NCBI GenBank assembly: GCA_012862575.1
Contig: BLSF01000002.1
Span: forward strand, 62,001-126,000
Length of the DNA stretch: 64,000 bases
Direction of reading: 5' to 3'
From: Parietichytrium sp. I65-24A
Lineage: Eukaryota; Sar; Bigyra; Thraustochytrida; Thraustochytriidae
Part shown: piece after piece, positions 1-8,818 of the stretch
Numbering within the stretch: the stretch's first letter is position 1
Layout of the letters: every line of letters begins with the position of its first letter
Translations under genes and position numbers: made by a program
The notes under the pieces: generated by a model
Seen by the model: only the letters and a program-made list of their open reading frames with translations
Told to the model about the DNA's origin: nothing
Databases searched by the model: none

Positions 1-368
1 TCAGCTGCCTTATGCAGCGAAGTGCTAGCACCTTCAACGAGAGCTGTCCTGATTCGAGCAGGGTCCGATATTTTTCGGTGTCGGGACAAAAGGGCCAAGA
101 TCTCAAGGCCTATAACCCGATTCTTCGGCCGTCATCGAAGTACGTGTCACAGCGCGAAGGTCCGAACGACGGTATGGTTAGCGTCAAGTCATCCAAATGG
201 GGAAAGCACTTAGGAGTCATACCTTTTGACCACATCGAACAGATTGACGAAACGTCAATTTATGAGAGAATTCTCATGGCGACCACGCTGGAGCAGAGTG
301 CCTACGATGAGAGAAACCTTCTCTTTCATCGGGATACACCTGTCAGCATGTATTCGTCCAGTACATAG
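1..368 (+). CDS. Lipase (alpha/beta hydrolase), 3' end only
   Basis: The frame is already open at the window edge (first full codon at base 3), so the start lies outside and only about 121 C-terminal residues are seen. The segment GPNDGMVSVKSSKWG followed by FDHIEQID is the C-terminal signature of triacylglycerol lipases of the alpha/beta hydrolase fold. The Asp of NDGMV and the His of DHIEQ sit where the catalytic Asp and His of the triad are expected. The nucleophilic serine and lid are upstream of the window. The role would be hydrolysis of acylglycerol esters. Secretion or organelle targeting cannot be judged without the N-terminus. It converges on the next gene, which is on the opposite strand. 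Other esterases with the same fold are possible. Confidence 0.6.
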   Translation, partial: SCLMQRSASTFNESCPDSSRVRYFSVSGQKGQDLKAYNPILRPSSKYVSQREGPNDGMVSVKSSKWGKHLGVIPFDHIEQIDETSIYERILMATTLEQSAYDERNLLFHRDTPVSMYSSST

Positions 369-1026
369 CTATTTACATGAAAGTTTATTTTTCCGCAGAG
401 GCGGGGTGGGTTCTGAAAATTACCTTCCCTCCCTTTGCTTGGGTTTGTGCATCACTATTAAAAATTTAGAAAAAGACTATTCAAGATCTTATTACCTCAA
501 TGTCTCGATCTTCAGATTTCTTTTCGTTGCAAAAAATACAATCAGTGCACCCGAAACGCTGCTAAAAAAGTACCGAACGTCAAAATCTTGGAAGGAACGT
601 ATTCATTTTACAATGTTGTGTGGTTCGCGGCCACGGTCGCAAAAAAAAAGGAATGACAATATTAAAAGAAAGAGAGTGAAAGAAAAGAAAGAGTTAACGT
701 ATGGAGAGAGAGAAAGGAAGCAGGGACAGCGATGGTGAGCGGTGTACGTGCAGTACGTAGACCGCGACCAAAGAAACTACAGCCGAGACTTATGACGGAG
801 CATGCAAAGCCAAAAGAGGCCCTTTACTGCGAGATACGGAGAGCAGTTCGGAGAAACAGGAACAACAATCGGCGCGCTGAAACAAATTTCATCTCCAGCA
901 TTTGCCGTGCCCCATTTTAATCCACCAGAACTGTCCAGCGCGATTGGAAAAAAAGCTCTCTCAGTAAACATTCCTGTTCTCTCACATAAGCCGCGCCACG
1001 ATACTATTCATACATCCCTGGCCAGA
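369..1026. other. Convergent spacer, lipase to acidic protein
   Basis: No convincing gene. Bases about 640-720 form a purine-rich tract on the plus strand (AAAGAAAGAGAG-like). Short frames here have no recognisable similarity. It should contain the 3' ends of both converging transcripts. Confidence 0.5.
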
Positions 1027-2001
1027 TCACGCACCGTCCATATCAAATTGAACGAGGTCGTCTTGCTCAGCTACGTCGTCTTCCTCTTCGCTCTCCTGCG
1101 AGAACATCTCCTCACCAGGTCCTTGTGTGTCTGCCAAAGAGTCGCCTTCAAGCCCTGTGTTGAGGTCTAATTGTGCCATTGCCTTGGTCATATTCTCTCC
1201 CTGTGAGCCTGCTAGCTGCTTATGTTCTTGGTCTAGTGTCTGCTGCTGCTGCGTTTGCAACGCCTGAGCATTTTCTGCCGCCTCCTCTTCTTCTTCTCTA
1301 CGTACTTGTTGCGCAAGGTACCCATGCTCCGTAGCAGACGCGCTTAAGGATCTTATCGCAGAGAAAACGCTCATGTTTTGCGGCATATTCTCCTCCAAAT
1401 CGGTTCTAGCCACTAATCCACTCCCTTCATCTAACGCGGCGAACTCATCGCTGGCATTTATTTCTTGATCACCTCCTTCGTCCTCGTCCTCATCTTCCTC
1501 ACCCTCCTCGAACAAAACGCGCTGAGACGGTTGCAATTGCTGCTGTTGTGCGGATAATTTTTCATCGTCCCAGCTCACCCTTCTGTCTCGCAAGCCTGGG
1601 GCCCGCCGCCTTGTACTCGACCGCGCCGGCATCGCCGCACCGCCACTATCTGCGCGTTCCCTGATTTGCAAGACGTGAAGAATAGGTTTTTTGCGCGACA
1701 TCATGTACCCTGGGGGTGCAGGCGCAGATCTTGCCAGGTGAGCGGGGACTCCGTCCTCATTGAATGCGGAGCGAGCTCCAGGCGACTGGGGTGGCAACTG
1801 CAGAACTGGCATGCGACTGCCTAGCATAGAAGGCGCCTTCAACGACCCGATGATTGGCGCACGTGGAGCAGGAGCCGATTGTGCAAAACCTGGAGATGAA
1901 CCGCCGACCAAATCGCTTGCGCCGGCCACATCACTCCGTCGAATCGGGATGGGTCGCGACGCCGAGCTGGCCGACGGCGACGCACCCTGATCCCCTTCCA
2001 T
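1027..2001 (-). CDS. Acidic low-complexity protein, possible PP1 regulator
   Basis: An ATG-started frame of 324 residues that I cannot assign to a family with confidence. It is Ser/Pro/Ala-rich at the N-terminus, Gln-rich in the middle and has long Glu/Asp runs towards both the middle and the C-terminus, so it is probably largely disordered. A degenerate SILK-like stretch (KKPILHVLQIRE) precedes a basic RRVSWDDEKL segment. RVSW fits the RVxF/W docking motif for protein phosphatase 1, and WDDEKL resembles the WDExNI part of phosphatase inhibitor-2. The other inhibitor-2 hallmark (EPxTPYH) is not visible. A PP1-binding nuclear or cytosolic regulator is therefore only a hypothesis. There is no signal peptide or membrane segment. 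Upstream, in its sense orientation, lies a GA-rich leader with a (GAAA)n tract. Confidence 0.6.
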   Translation of the reverse strand: MEGDQGASPSASSASRPIPIRRSDVAGASDLVGGSSPGFAQSAPAPRAPIIGSLKAPSMLGSRMPVLQLPPQSPGARSAFNEDGVPAHLARSAPAPPGYMMSRKKPILHVLQIRERADSGGAAMPARSSTRRRAPGLRDRRVSWDDEKLSAQQQQLQPSQRVLFEEGEEDEDEDEGGDQEINASDEFAALDEGSGLVARTDLEENMPQNMSVFSAIRSLSASATEHGYLAQQVRREEEEEAAENAQALQTQQQQTLDQEHKQLAGSQGENMTKAMAQLDLNTGLEGDSLADTQGPGEEMFSQESEEEDDVAEQDDLVQFDMDGA

Positions 2002-2170
2002 TCGTCCCTAGCCAGGAGGAGTCCTTTTCTTCTCAAGCACCAACCAACCCCCGGCTGGATGGATGATCCCCGGCCAAGCACTCTTTCGCTCGCAATCCAA
2101 GTACTTGTTCCACCAGCGCCCACAGCTTTTACCCTTTCACAGCAACAAATAGATGGGTGAACCGACGGCG

Positions 2171-2183
2171 ATATATATTATAT
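2171..2183 (-). promoter_or_regulatory. TATA-like AT box
   Basis: ATATATATTATAT lies about 170 bases upstream of the ATG at 2001 on the minus strand. It is flanked by three copies of a GTATTC hexamer near 2190-2215. It is the only strong AT box in an otherwise GC-richer leader, so a core promoter element is plausible, but this is position-based inference. Confidence 0.3.
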
Positions 2184-2367
2184 CCCAATTGTATTCGTAT
2201 TCGTATTCGTATACGCCTGCCACGCACACTTTCCCGCCACCACCGCTAAAGCAGTCGACTGTCCCGAACCTCTCTCCAAACGCTGTTGAATAACACGATT
2301 CTACACTTCGTTCCAGCGCTTTGTTCCCTTTCGTAGCACACTTTCTTATCTCCGCGCTTCCCTCCTT

Positions 2368-2398
2368 CTTTCCTTTCTTTCTTTCTTTCTTTCTTTCT
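2368..2398. repeat. (CTTT)n tetranucleotide tract
   Basis: About seven units of CTTT on the plus strand, that is (GAAA)n in the sense of the minus-strand gene ending its ATG at 2001. It belongs to the recurring purine tracts found upstream of several genes in this window. Confidence 0.85.
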
Positions 2399-3560
2399 GT
2401 CTGATCCTTCGCTCTTTCCCTCGCACCGAACGAGTACCAGCAGCTACGCGCCCCTTACTCTCCCCTTCCCTTTTCCTTTCGCTACGTTCTCACCTGTTGA
2501 TCCAGGAGTCGCGTTTTCGCGATGCACAGTGTGGGTACTAGTACCCAGTGTACTGACTGGGAGGTAGTACGCGCTGGGCCACGCGCGCCTGCTCACTAGT
2601 CTCAGAACCCTAGGTGGCTTCCGTAATGATTGTCTCTATCTGAGAGGCTCGGGTTCTTTCGTTCGCTACGGGGCCTACCGTAGGCTATGCAATCGGTCTT
2701 ATCCGGGAGGTTAGCGATATACAGCGGAAACTAGTAGCCTCGAGGGAGGGTAGGCGGTGGGATAGGCGGAGGGGTAATACCCCGGCCTGAGACTCTTGGT
2801 AGACGGTGGTAGCGAGGACTGGAAGTACCACTGCGAGCCGCGTAGGAGTTTCTTATCCCTGTCTATGTCTACGGTATTAGTGGAGTGGTACTAGTGGCGA
2901 AGGATCCCTCCTGCTACTGATCAGGTGGTAGCGAATAGTAGTGTCGGTAGGGGCCGCGACACATAGGAGCCCAATTTAGTGTTACTCTAAGCCTATGGTA
3001 TCGTCGCTGGATAGCAAACGTAATGAGCAAGTACGACCTTTGTTTCGAGACTTTCGAAGCTTTCGAATGAATATGTCGATGATGTATGTGGTGGAGACAG
3101 AGAGAACCAAAGTGTTCGTCGAAGGTTCCCGCTTCACGGGCTCTTTACGGTGAGCAAATCAATGAGATCAACTGGAATTCGGCGAGGTGAGCTGAGCCGT
3201 TGCGCGACTGATGATTTCCAGCTGGAGGGGGCGTGCGAGTGGAGATGAGATCTTATGTAAAGCTCATGAACGCAAGTTTGGACAAGAATTGTGGTTCGCA
3301 AATTCACGCGGTCGAGTGGCTCGGTCGAGTGGAAATGCATGAGTAGAGCTTGGAAAGACGCACTGTGCTGCTGCGGGTGGCTGCAGGATTTTCTTTAAAG
3401 TGGCCGCTGCTCCGTTGAGTCGATCCCTTCAAGTCGTACCGGTACTCGAGTAGTGAAACAAAAAATGAGATGTATGGAGATTAAGTAGAGTGACGTTTAT
3501 GTGGTGAAACCCAGGTGAGATCCCGAGGCCATCGATTTTGAACAAGTTTCGCAATTCAGA

Positions 3561-4229
3561 TCAAAGATATCCACGATCGAGGAACAACTTGCGAGCGTAC
3601 GAGTGGATATCAAACATCTTCTCGTCAAAGTCGGTTATAAAGAGCAGCACCACAACGTTTGTGAGGATCGAAACGTCAGAGCCTGCCGTCGTCGCTGCAT
3701 AAAGCGCTGTCGACAGAATCGCAAACAGAGATATGAGGATGTGCACCAATCCGATGATAATATATCCCTTTTTGAGGAAGACGAAACCTTTCATGAAATC
3801 TGGAAACAAGAATGTAATTGCAACGGTGATCCCCATCCCAATGCCAAGCCCAGTGACTCTCTCATTCTCCACAAGCGTCGCTGTACCGTTCGAAAGTGCA
3901 ACAAAGCCCGTGCTTGAGCATACTTCAGTCTCAAGAATACCGCACAATATGGCTTCATAGGAAAATACGAAAAAGCAATAAAGCTGGAACACCACCGTGG
4001 CAACAGCAACGATCCATCCTTCCCAAAACACGCGTTGAAACTGCAAAAATGCGTACACCGTCTCGCCCCCGATGTCAATTACTTCCTCCCAACATTCGCT
4101 CGCAGACTTCTTGGAGCTCACAGACACGCTCTTCGTATCAGAGCTCTGGCTACCGTTCCCGGTGTCCTCGCCAGAGCCGAGCTCCAGCGCCGCCTCTGGT
4201 TCGACACTCACTGCGGTAGACTCGCCCAT
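3561..4229 (-). CDS. Four-span membrane protein, unknown function
   Basis: The frame is open further upstream but only from a GTG; the first ATG gives 222 residues (MGESTAVS). The first 50 residues are Ser/Glu-rich and probably cytosolic. Hydrophobic segments lie at about residues 69-93, 127-148, 155-180 and 187-201. The last segment is followed directly by acidic DFDEKMFDI, a layout seen near the C-terminus of some polytopic membrane proteins (inner-leaflet acidic cap), but I recognise no family. Between spans 1 and 2 is a small loop with two Cys (C96, C104) and one N-glycosylation site (NGT, residue 114). Location and role are unknown. A GA-rich leader precedes it. A short upstream exon cannot be excluded because the pre-ATG frame stays open and basic. 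Confidence 0.6.
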   Translation of the reverse strand: MGESTAVSVEPEAALELGSGEDTGNGSQSSDTKSVSVSSKKSASECWEEVIDIGGETVYAFLQFQRVFWEGWIVAVATVVFQLYCFFVFSYEAILCGILETEVCSSTGFVALSNGTATLVENERVTGLGIGMGITVAITFLFPDFMKGFVFLKKGYIIIGLVHILISLFAILSTALYAATTAGSDVSILTNVVVLLFITDFDEKMFDIHSYARKLFLDRGYL

Positions 4230-5086
4230 CTTCCTGCCTTCCTCGCGCTCTTGCGCCCGCGTCTGCTTCTTCACGACAACGCGCGACAATGTGGATCTGG
4301 CTCTTGCTATCACCCTCCGCACACAATAAGTCCCACCGCTTCATCACTTGTTCCTTTAGCCGCGATTAGGTTTCTTGGCTGTGGAAGACAGCATGAAGTT
4401 CCGCTTTCAACTGTCCGTCGCTTAGCTCGTAAGAGTCAACGAAACCAGAAAAGTAGCCACCGCAATGTGTTCACTCATTCATTTGCTCACCCGACTTAGT
4501 CACATCGATCCAGGTCTTACTGTCCCACCTATATACATATAGAACGAGATTTTCTCACAGTGTGCACTATTCACATTCCGAACGTAAATATAATAAACTC
4601 GCGAGAGGAAAGAGGCTATGGGCCCCGTTTGACCACAGCCCGATAAGCTTACTGACAAGTACGCACCCTGGCCTGCTTGCGAGCTAGCCAAATCTAGACC
4701 TCCCTGGCCAAAGTGTTGTCCGTGAGCGCCGGCGTTCACATGACAGCGAGACGACGGGTCCGAATTTTACACGAGCCAAGATGTGTGCACATGGACTACA
4801 CTACCAGTGCTCGTAATTTAGAGTCCTTGACCCACGTCTATAAACGCTTCTACGAGAGGCATGGAACGCCAGAGAGCACCATTTGTTCGTCAGCGATCCG
4901 TTCACATAAGAAACTTGGTTTTGGAAATGGCGGATGATGGATGATGGATATTCGAGCGAGGACACCTAAAGATTGATGGCTGTGGGAAAACGCCGATGAC
5001 AGTCGAGAGAGCGCCAAGCAGAGCATACACGCTCGCAGCAGCAGAGTAGTAACGCCCATGCGCGCCAAGGCTCGGGATCAGGGAGA
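4230..5086. other. Divergent spacer between membrane protein and IQ protein
   Basis: This 0.86-kb region must hold both promoters. I see no gene. Nothing with clear TATA character lies directly before either ATG, and no strong repeat is visible. Confidence 0.4.
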
Positions 5087-6736
5087 ATGCGAAGGTTCAA
5101 CACGATCAGGCAAGTGTTGAGACTTGGTGCGACGGATGGCGCTGGCCATGGCAGGCTGGAAGATGAGTTGCAGCAAGTTTCCGAAGAGGATTTGGCGCAT
5201 GACTCCGAAGACGCGAGCGGCCTTGACTTGAAGCTCGACGGAGAGGAGGAAAGCGGCAGGAATGCAGTCGCAAACATTGGGCGAGCGACTCGCATGACGG
5301 AGATGAAATGTCTATTGGAAGTGGCGGTAGAGCTGGAGACTTCGCAGCATGCTATCCGAAACCTGGAAGCGGGGCGGCTGCCGGCTGACCGCGACTTCTC
5401 GGAAGAAGCTGTCCAGCGAGGAAAGGAGAGGCTATTTCAGCTACGGCAGGTTCTATTACGGGAGGAAGGCGAGGTCTTTCGAGCAAACAACACGAGAGAA
5501 AACGGGGAGAAATTGTACCGTGATGAGATGCGACAGAAAGTGAAAAGGCTTCGGGATCAGCTCGGGGCTGAAAGGTATTTGCAGAAAGAGTTGCTGCAGA
5601 ATTTCTCCAATACGATGCAAAATGTGAGGGTCCTGAAAGCTTTGGAGGGGAAGACGCCCTTTGCCAAAGCTCAGTTTCTGATCAAGGTGACCAAAGTTCA
5701 ATCTCAATTTAGAAGAAGAATGGCACAGAAGACATATGAACGGCTCTTGCTTGCTACGAGCAAGATCCAAAGTGTCGTCAGACGAAGGTTAGTGCAAGTG
5801 CGAGTGAAGGCTTTGCGTGAGAAACGCCAAGCTGCCAGGCAAGCGTTAAGCGCTCTCAACGTTGCTCTCTACCTTCAAAGGAAATTTCGTGCCGGAAGAG
5901 AGCGACAAATTCGAAGACACACGGTTGCACTTCGACAAATCCAGCTGAGCACTCAGCGGTATGCAGCGGCCAAACTCTGGAGAACAAATCTGTTGCGATC
6001 CACTTTCCTCGCTTGGAAAGCGTTCCCTAGGAGACGCGCAGTTGAAATGGTATTTGCACGTGTATACACTCAGCGAATTGCATTTGCGTTTAAAAAGTTG
6101 CATACCTTCTCAAGGCGGACCTACGAAATCAAGCAAGTTGGTGAGCAGCGCGTGTTGAAAGCTAACCACGGGAGCACAATGCCCTGTGTCAGACTGTATG
6201 ACGGGCTCTACACCCGAGCAGCGGTGAGAGGGTCAGACAACTTTGGTAACTTGAGCTCAGGACCTTGGCACGAAGGTGCTCTGCTGGATAAGGTTGAAGG
6301 AGGACGACATCAGGCAAAGGATGGAACGCTTGAAAAACGTGACAACCAACCGGCGCATCTTCAGCTGAGACGATTTGAAACACTAGCCGGGCGCGGCTTA
6401 CGGTTAATAGACGCTGGTCATTTGGCTTCATCTACGCTCCATAATCCAAGATTTGAGCGCGGCGGCTACGAAGGTTCTTTACAGCCCCGTACAGGTCTTG
6501 ACTGGGCTCTGCCCGCCACATTTGCTGCAAGAAAGGAGCAGTATTTGAAAAATTCATTGTCAACAATGGATAATCGCTTTCTTAAAGAGCTCGGTACCGA
6601 CTCCATTCCCGAACTATTAAATAACCGAGTTGAATGCGAGCGCAACTTGGATTCGCTGATTCAAAGTGTTCAAAGTATGAAGCGCCAACGCGCTAACCTT
6701 GCCTTAGCCGCACGACGAAGCCCGATCCCAAGGTAA
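5087..6736 (+). CDS. IQ-motif coiled-coil protein
   Basis: An ATG-started, intronless frame of 549 residues. The N-terminal 70 residues are acidic. Residues about 65-195 are strongly helical and charged with heptad-like spacing (predicted coiled coil). A run of IQ-like repeats follows at about residues 205-290: KVQSQFRRRM, KIQSVVRRRL, LQRKFRAGRE and QIQLSTQRYA. A W-centred stretch around TFLAWKAF then recalls SFI1-type centrin-binding repeats. The C-terminal 200 residues are not repetitive; they contain Arg/Gly/Tyr-rich stretches and end in a basic tail. IQ motifs bind calmodulin or centrin, so a cytoskeletal or basal-body linked scaffold is likely, in keeping with the flagellar DM10 protein elsewhere in the window. 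The exact identity is not recognised. Confidence 0.7.
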   Translation: MRRFNTIRQVLRLGATDGAGHGRLEDELQQVSEEDLAHDSEDASGLDLKLDGEEESGRNAVANIGRATRMTEMKCLLEVAVELETSQHAIRNLEAGRLPADRDFSEEAVQRGKERLFQLRQVLLREEGEVFRANNTRENGEKLYRDEMRQKVKRLRDQLGAERYLQKELLQNFSNTMQNVRVLKALEGKTPFAKAQFLIKVTKVQSQFRRRMAQKTYERLLLATSKIQSVVRRRLVQVRVKALREKRQAARQALSALNVALYLQRKFRAGRERQIRRHTVALRQIQLSTQRYAAAKLWRTNLLRSTFLAWKAFPRRRAVEMVFARVYTQRIAFAFKKLHTFSRRTYEIKQVGEQRVLKANHGSTMPCVRLYDGLYTRAAVRGSDNFGNLSSGPWHEGALLDKVEGGRHQAKDGTLEKRDNQPAHLQLRRFETLAGRGLRLIDAGHLASSTLHNPRFERGGYEGSLQPRTGLDWALPATFAARKEQYLKNSLSTMDNRFLKELGTDSIPELLNNRVECERNLDSLIQSVQSMKRQRANLALAARRSPIPR

Positions 6737-7365
6737 AAAAGCCAATGTGCATTCCATGTCCGCAGTCTCCACAGGCGAAAGAACCACCCTCTTGTTTTTA
6801 ATTCGAGTCGAGGGATCCGTGTAACTATTTTTACTTATTTAAAAACTAGTAGGCTCATTTTATTTTATACAACTTGTAAAAAGATATCACACAGTCGGTA
6901 AACATCCGAGCTCCGAAAACACTGGCCTAGAACTCGCCCACAGCTAAGAAATTGCAATACTTATATAAGTGCGCCACCAGGCTCGATCGAACGCTTATAC
7001 GCGACTCTGGGTCGGTGGGCCCCGTGTACCTAGAAACGCACAGCCGAGTGAACCCCTGTCCACCCTGTGCATGATGAGCGTTTAGACTTACTGAAATGTG
7101 TAGTAGACACTATGCGTGAAATGGACTCCTTGGTGACGGACGACCCAAGGGATTGGCTTGGGTCGAAATGTCGAGACAAGACTCCGATATGAGAACGCCT
7201 CGCCTGGCGGTCATTTTGCTCAGGCCGCTTTGAGACTAGTTTGAGTATCGTTTGGTTTGTCATAATCTTGTTCACCTTCAATCAAAGTGCAAGGCAGACC
7301 CCGAACGAAGGACAAAAGAGTTGTCAGAGGCAATATTTTCCAAGAAGAGCCTTGGTTCTGACATA
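6737..7365. other. Spacer between IQ protein and dehydrogenase
   Basis: No gene seen. The first 200 bases are AT-rich and probably contain the 3' UTR of the IQ-protein gene. The last 110 bases are open in the dehydrogenase frame from an ATG at 7252, but that extension does not resemble the family. Confidence 0.4.
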
Positions 7366-8130
7366 ATGTCTGTCAAATACGATTTCACAGGCCAAGTGGC
7401 ATTTGTGACTGGCGCCGCGATGGGCATGGGCGCTGCCGCAGCTGAGCAGTTTGCGCTGTTTGGCGCTGCTGTCGCAGTGGTCGACATTGATGGCTCTGCC
7501 GCCGAGAAGAAAGCAAATGAAATCCGCGAAAAGGGAGGCAAGGCAATTGGTATCGCCTGTGATGTTGCCAACGAAGAGCAGGTGAAAGCTGCTGTAGAAA
7601 GAACCGTCGAGGAATTCGGTCGCATTGACGCCGCGTACAATAATGCAGGTGTACAGGCTCCTCCAGCAGAGATTCAAGACCAACCTGCAGAGGAATTTGA
7701 TCGTGTTGTGGCCATCAACCTGCGAGGAGTGTGGCTTTGCATGAAGTACCAGCTTATTCAGATGCGGAAGCAAGGATCTGGCTCCATCATCAACTGCTCT
7801 TCCATAGGCGGCGTGATCGGAGGTCCAACATTGGCAGCCTATCACGGATCAAAGCACGGAGTCATCGGGCTTACAAAAAGCGCGGCTCTGGAGAATGCCA
7901 AGCGCGGAATCCGTGTGAATGCAGTGTGCCCAGGCACCATCAACACACCGATGGTTGAAGTTATGATGAAAAATCAACCAGAAAACATGAAGGCAATCAT
8001 GCAGCGTCAGGCAATCGGCCGACTTGGAGAGCCGGAGGAGGTGGCAGCTGCAGTCGTTTGGCTCGCAAGTTCCGCTTCGAGCTTTATCATCGGGGCAGCG
8101 CTTCTGGCGGACGGGGGCTTTGTGGCATAG
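7366..8130 (+). CDS. Classical short-chain dehydrogenase/reductase
   Basis: 254 residues, the typical length of classical SDRs. All family motifs are present: cofactor loop TGAAMGMG (residues 15-22), VVDID at the end of beta-2 (the Asp favours NAD over NADP), NNAG (92-95), catalytic Ser146, Tyr159 and Lys163 (YHGSK), PGTINTP after beta-6 and a C-terminal ADGGF. It should oxidise a secondary alcohol or reduce a ketone with NAD(H); the substrate cannot be read. It resembles bacterial FabG, glucose dehydrogenase or LinC-type enzymes, so ancient transfer from bacteria is possible. I chose ATG 7366 over the in-frame ATG at 7252 because family similarity begins with KYDFTGQVAFVTG. There is no targeting signal with this start; the longer start would add 38 unrelated residues. 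Confidence 0.9.
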   Translation: MSVKYDFTGQVAFVTGAAMGMGAAAAEQFALFGAAVAVVDIDGSAAEKKANEIREKGGKAIGIACDVANEEQVKAAVERTVEEFGRIDAAYNNAGVQAPPAEIQDQPAEEFDRVVAINLRGVWLCMKYQLIQMRKQGSGSIINCSSIGGVIGGPTLAAYHGSKHGVIGLTKSAALENAKRGIRVNAVCPGTINTPMVEVMMKNQPENMKAIMQRQAIGRLGEPEEVAAAVVWLASSASSFIIGAALLADGGFVA

Positions 8131-8818
8131 AAAAAATATTCCCGCCTCGGGGTCCCACACTCATGCTCCTGACCTTTCATAAAGATATTTAAAACATAAA
8201 ATGGAAAAGCCCATGAATTCTAAACACGAAACCGCTTTCGACATACTTGTGAAGTCATGAACACATTGAAGGCATTAGTACCGACACAGCCAGAACCCTA
8301 GCTAGGAGAGACAATCGCGCCTCCCTCTCCTTTCATCCGTTCGATTTGATTCTGATCTGACAGTAAACCAATCCTGAATTCTGAGGCATCGGAATTCTGA
8401 GAATTCCTCTAACCTCTGAGCAGACTTGTTCCGTATTGACACTTGTGGTTACCGCTCCGCCGGTGCAAAGCACAAATCGATTTGAACAGACTATTCCAAT
8501 GGATCAGTCGATGCATGTCCAGCCGTCTTTCGAGCCACTGGAGCTCCTCTACTCACGGTGGCTGCTACTGCTACAACTATTCCTCAATTTTAACTTGGAT
8601 GCTGGAGCGCAGGTGGCTAATGCAGCACTAGACTCTAGAATAGAGTGAAGGAAGATAAGCCATTTGGAAGCTTTCCGAAGCCTGGGAAATGAGGGAAATG
8701 GACTCAGGACGCTGGACGCTGGACGAGAGAAGGTTCACAGTCAATCAAAAGCCTCAAGTTGGCCGATTTCGTGGGTTGAGGAGTGCGAACTGGCGTTTAC
8801 GGGCAGGCGAAGGATAGC
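8131..8818. other. Spacer upstream of GLDH
   Basis: No gene. It holds two overlapping EcoRI-type palindromic words near 8374-8406 (CTGAATTCTG and GAATTCTGAGAATTC) that recur elsewhere in the window. A TTCACAGTCAATCA word lies about 80 bases upstream of the GLDH ATG and recurs in variant form upstream of other genes. Confidence 0.4.

Larger units (their letters stand above)
2002..3560. other. 1.56-kb spacer upstream of two features; G-rich block
   Basis: No gene recognised. In the sense of the upstream-reading gene (minus strand) there is first an AT-rich box near 2171-2183, then a purine tract, then from about 2520 to 3000 a plus-strand G/T/A-rich block full of GTAG, GGTAG and GGAGGG words. 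A comparable block is seen near 30.2-30.4 kb and 58.6-58.9 kb. Short frames at 3134-3340 look accidental. Confidence 0.5.

Noticed and set aside
8783-8818. GTG-started extension of GLDH
   Set aside because: Eukaryotic starts are ATG; the ATG at 8819 begins a good mitochondrial presequence.
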